From Limisphaera sp026417315 (GTDB lineage Bacteria > Verrucomicrobiota > Verrucomicrobiia > Limisphaerales > Limisphaeraceae): a DNA stretch of 64,000 nt. Below are positions 17,903 to 25,587 of the stretch, in pieces. The stretch lies in NCBI RefSeq assembly GCF_049537125.1, contig NZ_JBMVQY010000004.1:434001-498000 (forward strand), in the 5' to 3' direction. The notes under the pieces were generated by a model. The model saw nothing but the letters and a program-made list of their open reading frames with translations. It made no database searches and had not been told where the DNA came from. A program made the translations under genes and the position numbers. How positions within the stretch are numbered: position 1 is the first letter of the stretch; each line of letters begins with the position of its first letter.

Positions 17903-20767
17903 TCAGCGTTCCTCGGTAAGTTCATACTGCAGGCGGAAGTATCTCGGGCTTGTTTCCACGGGAAAAGTCGCTTCCCAAAGGTCCAGGCCATTTGTGCGTT
18001 GCAGCAGGCGGATCGAAGTCGGCTCCACCGGGGACCAGGCGTGCAGATCAGGGGACGACTCAAAGCGCCGGGAGACTCCTGCGAGAGCGGAAGACTCCCG
18101 GAGCAACCAGTGGACATGAGTGGATGAGAGATCCCCGGCGACCGGGCTCGCCGGAGGCGGTTCCGGGACCCGGGGATCCGTGCCCAGGATGAACTCCAAG
18201 AGGTTGACGGCTCCATCCCGGTCCGGATCTGCGGTGGGGCCGAGCGCGTCGGCTGCCGGTTCCGGCGCCGCTGAGAAGTTGCGCAGGGCCCAGTCGGCGT
18301 AGGTTCCCGGACGGGCGCGTTCCCGGAAGATGAGCTCACTGATCTGGACGTTCCGCGGAGCGTTGGTGCTGCCGCGGTCGTAAGCACCGAGAATCAGCCA
18401 GAGTGCATTGGTGGCGGTCAGCGGGGAGGGGAGGCGAAGATACAGCTCGCTGGTGGGTGGCACCGGACCCTCGTAAGCGATTTCTCCCGTGAGGGGCGGA
18501 CTGCCCGGAGAAGGCAGTTGAGACACGTTCAACAGCAATTGGACCTGGCTGGGACCATATCCGCCATTGTCGGGTCGGGGCACGAGCGTGATGTCCGACA
18601 ATGCAACGGGTCGGGACCAGGCCACCCAGATCCACTCGATCCGGTTGGTGAGACCGTAGAGCGAAACCCAAAAACTGCCGGGATCACCGTCCAACACCCG
18701 TTCGACCCCATAGACTCCCTGCGTAGAAGAGGCCCGGATCCAGTCAGGTCGGACCGAATACGGCGGGTAGCGCGGGGCTTGTGGCACGGCAAGTTCAAGA
18801 TGGTGCCGGGAGCCATCCGGCGCCGGCCATGCGAGACGGGCCGTACCATTGCTCAGCGACCATTCGACCTGCGCGGCCAGAACTTGCAACTCGGCGGTTG
18901 TGCGAGCGGGGAACCAGATGGCATAGCGCGCGCCGAGGGGATCAGCGGGAAAAAACCGCAACTGATCCTCGGCGGCCCCGAGGATGTTGTAATTCGAGGC
19001 GGCCTGGTACTCGAACCAACCTTCCGGGCCCGCGATCAGCCCGTACCAATCCGACACACTGATCCAGGCATTCGTCGCCCGGACCAGGAGGCCGGACCGG
19101 TTCGTCACCAAGCCGGTGCCGGAAGCCCAGTTCAACAATCGCACGCCTCCGGTCAGCGGGTCGTTTTCGATGCCACAGATGAAACTGGGGGCCGGAGGGG
19201 CGCCAGCGCCACTGGTCGGGTGCGGTACCTCGAGGACGGCGAAGCTTTCACCATCGCAACGCACCCGTACGTGGGTCCAGCCCATGCTTCCGTTGGTCAG
19301 GGCAAGTTCGGCGTCGAATCCGTGTTCCGGTTGGCTCAGTGACAGCAGTCGCGCCGCGGTGGGCGGCCCCAGTGCACCCAGGCCGATCAGGCCGGGCAGC
19401 CGCGGGGTGGCCACGAAGGCGTTGGTGGGAACGTCCCGGGCGGCGGGCTCCACCACCGCCATGATGCGTCCCGACTTGTAGCTGATGGAGAAAGAACCGC
19501 GCGCCGCGCGCAGATGGATGACCTGGACGTCCGGGTTGTGAAGGAACGCTTCCCCGGGAGGCACTGCCGCCCCGCTGGGATCCTCGTCGAATTGTGCGTG
19601 GAGCCACGCGATGGCGGTCCGCCGGGCCTCGACCGCTTCGCGATAGAACCCCCCACCGCTGGGCCCCACGAATTGACCGTCCCCGTTGATGATCTGGCGG
19701 TACCGGACCAGTCGCGCCACGCGTTCGTGGGCCCACCGGGCCAGCGGATCGCGAAAGTGGGCGGCCAGCCAGGCCAGATAGCTGTTGTGCTCGAAATCAT
19801 GCAGCTCCCAGTCCAAACCGGCCGGATATGCAAAATCTCCCGAGTGGAGCAGCAGGGGCGCCAGGATATTGGTCCAGACGGCCCTGACATTATGTTCGGC
19901 GAAGGGTTGAAGCTCGCGGGCGATCGCGGGAGCCGCCAGTCGGGCCATCAAGAGGGAATCGCCCAGGGACATGCCGCCGACCATTTGATAGGTGGGGTGG
20001 AAGAAACCGTGGTTTTCCAGGGCGTAACTCGGGTAGAGCGTAACGGTGGTAATCCAGGGGCTTAGCGGATTGTTGTTGGTATCGGCGATGGTGTACGTGT
20101 TGACCAGATAACGACGGGCTGCTTCCAGCCAAACGGGGGCATTGCTGTGTTCGCTCAGCCAGGCCGCCCCGAGGGCAAGGATGTTACTGTTCCACCCGTT
20201 CTCCTCCGATTTGGTGTCGCTGATGTAACCGGTGGCGGGGGGAATTCCGGCACGGTGGTCGGCCTCATCGGCCACGACCCGCTGCACGGCCGCCACGGTA
20301 TCGCCGGGCAGGCGAGCCTGGACCAACAGGCAGGCCAGGCCCATCGACGCGGCCCACTCTGCGGTCTGCCAACCACGACCCCAGCGACGTCCGTCGCGGG
20401 CGACATAACTTCCGGTCAGATGGGTGTTCGCGGCGTAATTGAGGGCGCGGCGGAGTTTGTCCAGGCGGTTGCTGTTTTGCGGGGCCGAGGGTTGGGCATA
20501 GACCAGGGTGGCGTAGGCCACGGCGATGCCACATGAACCGCGAATCCCGCCGTTGCCGGTGCTGTTCCCATCGCCCCAGTAGCCCGAGTCCGGTGGGCGG
20601 CCCGTGTGCGTTGCATTCCGCCAAAGGGTCTCGGCGTGGCGTTCGAAATCTTCAAGAGCCTCCAGGTACAGCGGATGCGCATTCAGCAGGGTCAGGAGGG
20701 GTAGATACACCAACGCGGTGGTCAGGAACCTGCGGGTGGGAGAAACCGTGGACAAACAACCCGGCAT
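17903..20767 (-). CDS. Secreted helical-toroid-like protein with discoidin-like domain and TSP3 segment
   Basis: About 954 residues, not assigned to a family. A signal peptide (F-L-T-T-A-L-V-Y-L-P-L-L-T-L-L) is followed by a ~430-residue helical region with Trp/Tyr/His-rich motifs (W-G-R-G-W-Q-T-A-E-W, E-N-G-W-N-S-N, E-N-H-G-F-F-H-P-T-Y-Q) resembling (alpha/alpha)-toroid lyases or hydrolases. A beta-rich part follows, then a discoidin-like stretch around V-E-R-V-L-D-G-D-P-G-S-F-W-V-S. A thrombospondin-3-like calcium loop reads D-P-D-R-D-G-A-V-N-L-L-E-F-I-L-G-T-D-P. The end is the S-S-P-D-L-H-A-W ... P-R-Y-F-R-L module. It sits upstream of the GH106 gene on the same strand (103-base gap), so it probably acts on the same glycan. 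Polysaccharide activity is inferred. Confidence 0.7.
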   Translation of the reverse strand: MPGCLSTVSPTRRFLTTALVYLPLLTLLNAHPLYLEALEDFERHAETLWRNATHTGRPPDSGYWGDGNSTGNGGIRGSCGIAVAYATLVYAQPSAPQNSNRLDKLRRALNYAANTHLTGSYVARDGRRWGRGWQTAEWAASMGLACLLVQARLPGDTVAAVQRVVADEADHRAGIPPATGYISDTKSEENGWNSNILALGAAWLSEHSNAPVWLEAARRYLVNTYTIADTNNNPLSPWITTVTLYPSYALENHGFFHPTYQMVGGMSLGDSLLMARLAAPAIARELQPFAEHNVRAVWTNILAPLLLHSGDFAYPAGLDWELHDFEHNSYLAWLAAHFRDPLARWAHERVARLVRYRQIINGDGQFVGPSGGGFYREAVEARRTAIAWLHAQFDEDPSGAAVPPGEAFLHNPDVQVIHLRAARGSFSISYKSGRIMAVVEPAARDVPTNAFVATPRLPGLIGLGALGPPTAARLLSLSQPEHGFDAELALTNGSMGWTHVRVRCDGESFAVLEVPHPTSGAGAPPAPSFICGIENDPLTGGVRLLNWASGTGLVTNRSGLLVRATNAWISVSDWYGLIAGPEGWFEYQAASNYNILGAAEDQLRFFPADPLGARYAIWFPARTTAELQVLAAQVEWSLSNGTARLAWPAPDGSRHHLELAVPQAPRYPPYSVRPDWIRASSTQGVYGVERVLDGDPGSFWVSLYGLTNRIEWIWVAWSRPVALSDITLVPRPDNGGYGPSQVQLLLNVSQLPSPGSPPLTGEIAYEGPVPPTSELYLRLPSPLTATNALWLILGAYDRGSTNAPRNVQISELIFRERARPGTYADWALRNFSAAPEPAADALGPTADPDRDGAVNLLEFILGTDPRVPEPPPASPVAGDLSSTHVHWLLRESSALAGVSRRFESSPDLHAWSPVEPTSIRLLQRTNGLDLWEATFPVETSPRYFRLQYELTEER

Positions 20768-21168
20768 GTGGCTGCGGAGCGGTATGGGGAATGGAAGCGG
20801 CCAGGGACTTGCCGGCGGGGTTGAGACCCCGGGGCGAGGTGTCTGCGCGAGGTGGGATCGGCTGACCTGAACGGAGGCGGACAGGGAGCCCGGCCGTGGT
20901 GCGCGGGGAACGGAGCCCGAGCCAGAAATGCCGGAGTGAACTACACGGGATTCCCACACAGAGCCGCGGCGGACAAGCGGCTCTCGAGAATTGCCGCAGT
21001 GCCCGGGTCTCTTGTCGCCCTGAATCAACAAAGCACCGGCCGCCAAGGGCCCGCCGCAGGAGGCTCCGCCGCCGACTTCATGAGTGCGGGGAGCCAAAGA
21101 ACCGTTGGAATCTGGCGGGGCGCCTTGACGGCCGTCTTCACGCCTCCAGAGGGCGACGATCCGGGGGA
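20768..21168. other. Spacer upstream of the helical-toroid gene
   Basis: About 400 bases between two minus-strand genes. It should carry the promoter for the downstream secreted-protein genes. I found no gene and no convincing promoter match. Confidence 0.4.
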
Positions 21169-21939
21169 TCACGCCTCGCGCCGACGGATCAGCCAGAGTC
21201 CCAGCAAGCCGGTGAGCAAGAGAGCGCCCGTGGCCGGTTCGGGGACGACGGTCAGGCTGAACGATTGGATCTGGCCGCCGGGGTTGTCCGTGGCGTTGCG
21301 CTCCCGACTGAAGCCGATGCCGCCGATGGCGGTTTTCGCGGCATCAGGCACGTTGACGACCTGGCGCGACACGCCGTTGAGGAAAAACTCCGCGGTCCAC
21401 GTGGGCGCGGTGGTGTCGAGGACGATTTTGATCTCCACCGGCTGGGTGGAGTCGACCAAATCGCCGTTGAAGTTGCTCAGTCCCCCCGTGGTGTTGGGAC
21501 CGACGAAGGCTTGTTGGTCGGGCTGAGTGGGATTGTTGCGCGTCAACCCCCACAGATAGGCGCCGTTATTGGAGTGGCGCACTTGGAAGCTCGTATCCGA
21601 CCAGCTCAGGCCTGCCGGGGGTGTGGCCGGCATGAAGCCGAAGGCGATCCAGTTGGGCTGGGGATTCAAGATGGTGGCCGTGGCAGTGTAGATGAGGCCG
21701 TCGGCGGGACTGAACGGGAGCCATGCGGCCTGACCGTTGGCCGAGCCTGCCACCAGGGTTAGAACCACGCCGTTGTCGAGGAACAGGTTGCCCGCCTGCC
21801 ACGGCGTACCGCTGACGGTCTCCGGCGTTCCATGCAAGGGCCCTCCGGAGCCGCTGAAGGAATGGTTGTAGATGACCGTCTGGGCGCAGGCGGTTGCCAG
21901 GCCCGCACCCAACACGGTGGTGAGGAGGATTCGTTTCAT
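21169..21939 (-). CDS. PEP-CTERM sorting domain-containing protein
   Basis: 256 residues. It starts with a signal peptide (M-K-R-I-L-L-T-T-V-L-G-A-G-L-A-T-A-C-A-Q-T split by the cleavage A-C-A). The mature beta-rich domain (Y-N-H-S-F-S-G-S-G-G to S-F-S-L-T) is a jelly-roll-like LamG fold by appearance. The C-terminus has the exosortase signal V-P-E-P-A-T-G, a hydrophobic helix A-L-L-L-T-G-L-L-G-L-W-L-I and the basic tail R-R-R-E-A. Exosortase would cut at the PEP motif and release or anchor the protein at the surface. The exosortase itself is not in this stretch. The function of the mature domain is unknown. Confidence 0.88.
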   Translation of the reverse strand: MKRILLTTVLGAGLATACAQTVIYNHSFSGSGGPLHGTPETVSGTPWQAGNLFLDNGVVLTLVAGSANGQAAWLPFSPADGLIYTATATILNPQPNWIAFGFMPATPPAGLSWSDTSFQVRHSNNGAYLWGLTRNNPTQPDQQAFVGPNTTGGLSNFNGDLVDSTQPVEIKIVLDTTAPTWTAEFFLNGVSRQVVNVPDAAKTAIGGIGFSRERNATDNPGGQIQSFSLTVVPEPATGALLLTGLLGLWLIRRREA

Positions 21940-21995
21940 GTGTATCTTCGCTGTTCCGGGTTGCCTTCGTGGGTTGCTCTGCTGTGCCGGCTGCG

Positions 21996-24900
21996 TCAAG
22001 GCACCCGCAGCCGGAAATAGCGTTGCGACGGCTCGGGCTGCACGGGCAGGACAATTTCGAACGAACCGTCGCGGCCAAACTGTCCGGTGGTCACCGGGGT
22101 CCATTGGAACAACGGCAGGGCGAGGTTGGTCGTGGCAAGCAACGTATAAGGGGCCTCGGGAGGACCCTGCTGGCCGCGCAGGACCAGTTGCGCCCCGCCG
22201 AATTCCACACGCGAGATCGTGGGCACGCGGAGCTCTGTGGCCACGACGCGCAGCGAGCCGTTGACGCCAAGGTTTTCCAAATCCCAGGCCAGGCCGGGGC
22301 CGGGCGCGGGCGGTTCGATGGTTTGGAAGGCGCCGGTCAGGGTTCGGGCTTCGAACAACGGAAGAACGTCGCCCGGGGCCAGGGGATCCCCGGAGAGCAC
22401 CAGCCGCAACGTTCCACCCAGCTGGAGATGCTGCAGACCGGCCAGGCGGTCGTGGGCAAGGGCGGCTCCCGCCTTGCGGATGCGCAGTTCGATGGTGCCG
22501 AGGTTCGTCAGGGAGCCAACGACGAAGAAGCGACCCTCACCGCGCAGGGTTTGGCGCGGAGAGAGGACGAAGGCGCCGTCGGTGCGCGTGCTCACATCGA
22601 GGACAGCGTTGGAACCGATCCACAGGGACGCAGTGTTGGGCAGGTCGGCTGCGCCCGTGAGGATCAGGCGGCCGGCCTCGATGCGGGTCGGACCGCTGTA
22701 GGGATTGGTTGCGCTGAGAGTGAGTGCGGCGTTGGCGCTGCCGCGAAAGGTCAGTCCGACGGTGCGGGTGCCACCGGCAGTGCTGTCGGCGATCTGGCCG
22801 TCGAAGATCCAGGACCGGTCCGTGGTGATCGTCAGGACGGAATCGCGGTTGGTGCTGCTACTGGCGATCAGACGGACGCCGGAGGTCTCGTTGCTGAGAC
22901 CGGACACGGTTTGGTTGAACCCGGCGAGGTCGAAGACCCCGTTTCCGAGACGCAGGTAGGCGTTGGGATTCAAGGCGTTGTCGTTTCCGAGGGCAAGGCG
23001 GCCGCCCACGATCAGCGTGTAGAGGTAGGTGCTGGCACTGCCGTCCCCGGCCACGGTCCACACGCCGCCATCGGTTTTGGCCAGGGCACCCTGGGGCAAC
23101 GTCACCACGCTCCGCAGGAGTCCCTGTCCGTTGCCGCGCATGGCGAACTGGTAGGTAAAGTCCGGGCCGCTGACCGGGCCGTCCACTTCCAGCCAGGCGC
23201 CGGCCTCCGCGGCGAGGAAGATGGCACTGTTGCCGCTCAGGCGGAGATGGGCGTGGACGATGTTCGAGCCGGCCTCGGCAAAGATGCTGGAGCGCCAATC
23301 GTAGGTGCTGATGCCGTCGCTCCAGTTGGTCGAGGCAAGATGAATGGTGACGTTGGATCCCACCACGGCGCCTCCGGTGAGGGCGAATTGCGTGCCCAAC
23401 AGGGGCCCGAAGGGACGGGCGACAATGTTGGTCACCGAGCCCAGGGCGGCGGGGCCGAACACGATGGCTCCGCGATCGATCACCACGTGGGCCTCGGGTG
23501 TCAGACCGTTCGTGCCCAGCAGACGAATCGTTCCGGTGTTGCTGTTGATCAGGTGGCCGGGTCCCCAGATGGAGTCAGGGAGGTTGAGGGTCCCGGTGCG
23601 GTTGAACACGAGGGTCGCTTGATTCGTAACGGGACCACGGCCGAGGCTGCCGCGGCTGCTGCCGGCGCCGATTTGCAGGGTGCCCTCTGCCACGAGGGTG
23701 GGCCCGCTCCAGCTGCCGTCCACGTCCAACGTCAGCGTTCCGGGGCCGGCCTTCACCAGGGTGAGTTTGTTCACCAACGCCGCGGAGCCCAGCATGGTGA
23801 ACTGATACTCGGAGGAGGTTTGCACGGTGATGCGGCTGGGGTTGAGCACTCCCTCGAGGTACACGACGGGGGCGTGGACACCCGTGTCATCGAACGTCAC
23901 GCGGTCGCCTCCGGTGAAGGTCGTGTCGGCCTGGCGATCGCCGTTGCTGTCCCAGTTGGGGTCCGTGGAATTCCACGTCCAGCTTACCGCCGGTGCCCAG
24001 ACGAGGTCTGCCGGTGTCCGGACCTGGACGCGCACGGGATCGCTGTAGGCGACGCCGGCCACGTTGGTGACCCGGAGCCGGTAGAGACCGTCGTCTGCGA
24101 GCGTGGCGCTGTCGACGTGGAGCACCTCCTGCGTGGCGCCGGGGATGGGCTGTCCGTTGCGTTCCCACTGATAAGCCAGGGGCAACTGACCGCTGGCTGC
24201 CGCGGCCAGCGTGAAGGATTGACCGACGGCCAGGGTTTGGGGCTGCGGCTGGCTGACGACAATCGGCGGCGCGGGTGCGAACATCATGCCATTGGCCGGT
24301 CGGGCGATGCTGCTGATGCGGACCTCGTCGATCAGCCCCACAAAATTGTTCTGGGAAGGGTTGCGTCCGATGTTGCCCACCACGAAATCGGTGGCGGCCA
24401 CGGGCAGGTCGTTTTGCATGGCCCAGGTACCGATGAGGTTGGCCTCGGTGCGATTTGGGTCCATGCGAGTCCAGTAGAACTTGAGGTTGTCCGGGGTGTT
24501 CTCGTTGCCGTCATACGTGACGGCCACGTGGTACCACTGGCCCTGTTGGATGGCGTCGGGCCCTTCCGTGGGGATGGGTACGGTGATGTTTTCGATAGGG
24601 GGAGCGGCCTGGTGGACATTGATGAACTCGAGGTACACGTAAGGGTTGTTGTTGATCACGCCAATGGGGACGATCCGGAACTGAAAGACACGGCCGGCGT
24701 TGGCTTCGTCTTCGGCCGTGACGATTTGCATGGGCGCGGCGCGCCCGTTGCCGCCGCTGGCGACCGGTCCGTAATTGAGGGAGGGATCGAAGTCGATGCG
24801 CACCAGCGCTTCGAGGGTGAACGCCCCGCTTGCCGGATCGGCGTAGGTGAGCGAGACATTGTCGGCGGTGCCATTGACCAGCGTGCGCGGGGCGGCGTAG

Positions 24901-25190
24901 GCGTCCCGGTCGGTCCCCGCCGTGGCGTTCGGTCCGCCATCGAAGGTGTTGAGGGAACCCCCGAAGCCGGGGTACGAAAGGTTGGTGAGCACGGCGCCGC
25001 CCCCGAGAACGGTGAGCTCCAGGCCGCCCGCCACGGCGTTGGTGATGGGTGGAGCCGGCTCGTCGAAGTGCCAGAGATGCAACGTATGCGCATCCGGGGA
25101 GTAGGGACCGACAATGACGGCCGGAACCATCGAGGTCCCCGCGATCAACGCGGCCAGGGAGGCTGGCCACCCAAAATTGTAGCGCTTCAT
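21996..25190 (-). CDS. Secreted LamG / Ig-like / autotransporter-associated beta-strand repeat protein
   Basis: About 1064 residues. Order: signal peptide (A-S-L-A-A-L-I-A-G), LamG/concanavalin-like domain at ~25-230 (L-H-L-W-H-F-D-E, Y-H-V-A-V-T-Y-D-G), Ig-like domain at ~240-325 (A-Y-Q-W-E-R-N-G-Q-P-I-P-G-A, D-D-G-L-Y-R-L-R-V-T-N-V-A-G), then a long parallel beta-helix with autotransporter-associated repeats (G-P-G-T-L-T-L, G-R-L-I-L-T-G, Y-S-G-P-T-R-I-E-A-G). There is no 12-strand autotransporter barrel. The end is the T-T-N-L ... Q-R-Y-F-R-L-R-V-P module, which may replace it as a surface-targeting part. ATGs at 25190 and 25196 are both possible; homology to signal peptides favours 25190. 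Likely an adhesin or matrix protein. Confidence 0.82.
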   Translation of the reverse strand: MKRYNFGWPASLAALIAGTSMVPAVIVGPYSPDAHTLHLWHFDEPAPPITNAVAGGLELTVLGGGAVLTNLSYPGFGGSLNTFDGGPNATAGTDRDAYAAPRTLVNGTADNVSLTYADPASGAFTLEALVRIDFDPSLNYGPVASGGNGRAAPMQIVTAEDEANAGRVFQFRIVPIGVINNNPYVYLEFINVHQAAPPIENITVPIPTEGPDAIQQGQWYHVAVTYDGNENTPDNLKFYWTRMDPNRTEANLIGTWAMQNDLPVAATDFVVGNIGRNPSQNNFVGLIDEVRISSIARPANGMMFAPAPPIVVSQPQPQTLAVGQSFTLAAAASGQLPLAYQWERNGQPIPGATQEVLHVDSATLADDGLYRLRVTNVAGVAYSDPVRVQVRTPADLVWAPAVSWTWNSTDPNWDSNGDRQADTTFTGGDRVTFDDTGVHAPVVYLEGVLNPSRITVQTSSEYQFTMLGSAALVNKLTLVKAGPGTLTLDVDGSWSGPTLVAEGTLQIGAGSSRGSLGRGPVTNQATLVFNRTGTLNLPDSIWGPGHLINSNTGTIRLLGTNGLTPEAHVVIDRGAIVFGPAALGSVTNIVARPFGPLLGTQFALTGGAVVGSNVTIHLASTNWSDGISTYDWRSSIFAEAGSNIVHAHLRLSGNSAIFLAAEAGAWLEVDGPVSGPDFTYQFAMRGNGQGLLRSVVTLPQGALAKTDGGVWTVAGDGSASTYLYTLIVGGRLALGNDNALNPNAYLRLGNGVFDLAGFNQTVSGLSNETSGVRLIASSSTNRDSVLTITTDRSWIFDGQIADSTAGGTRTVGLTFRGSANAALTLSATNPYSGPTRIEAGRLILTGAADLPNTASLWIGSNAVLDVSTRTDGAFVLSPRQTLRGEGRFFVVGSLTNLGTIELRIRKAGAALAHDRLAGLQHLQLGGTLRLVLSGDPLAPGDVLPLFEARTLTGAFQTIEPPAPGPGLAWDLENLGVNGSLRVVATELRVPTISRVEFGGAQLVLRGQQGPPEAPYTLLATTNLALPLFQWTPVTTGQFGRDGSFEIVLPVQPEPSQRYFRLRVP

Positions 25191-25587
25191 GCCCATGGGT
25201 TCACTGCCTGGGAGCGCCACCTGCCTGCGTCCCTCGCCGCGCCCTCTGGGGCCGGCCAACGCAGTCGTCGCTCCTCTCGACGTCCCATTCGCTCTTTCGC
25301 GGTGCCACTCTAATGTCCGCCAGCGGGACTGCCCATCCCCCAATCGGGTGAGGCTATTCGGGCGGCGCGGGCTGCGAGGCACCGGCTGGGTGAGGTTCTG
25401 GACGAGTCCCCGGCGTTGGCGCTCACGGTGCCCCAAAGACCGAGCAAGGTTCCGGAATCCGTCGATGTCCGCGAGCCGGCAAGTTCGCGTCAAGTGCCCG
25501 GCACGGCTCAGAGGCAAAGTTCCGGGATTTCAAGCGGGACGGGAACGGCGGCTCCGGGGTCCCATTCGCGGTGTCGGGGCGAGCGGA
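25191..25587. other. Spacer between two minus-strand genes
   Basis: About 400 bases, no recognisable gene. The promoter of the LamG/repeat protein should be here. No clear terminator follows the dehydrogenase gene. Confidence 0.4.
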
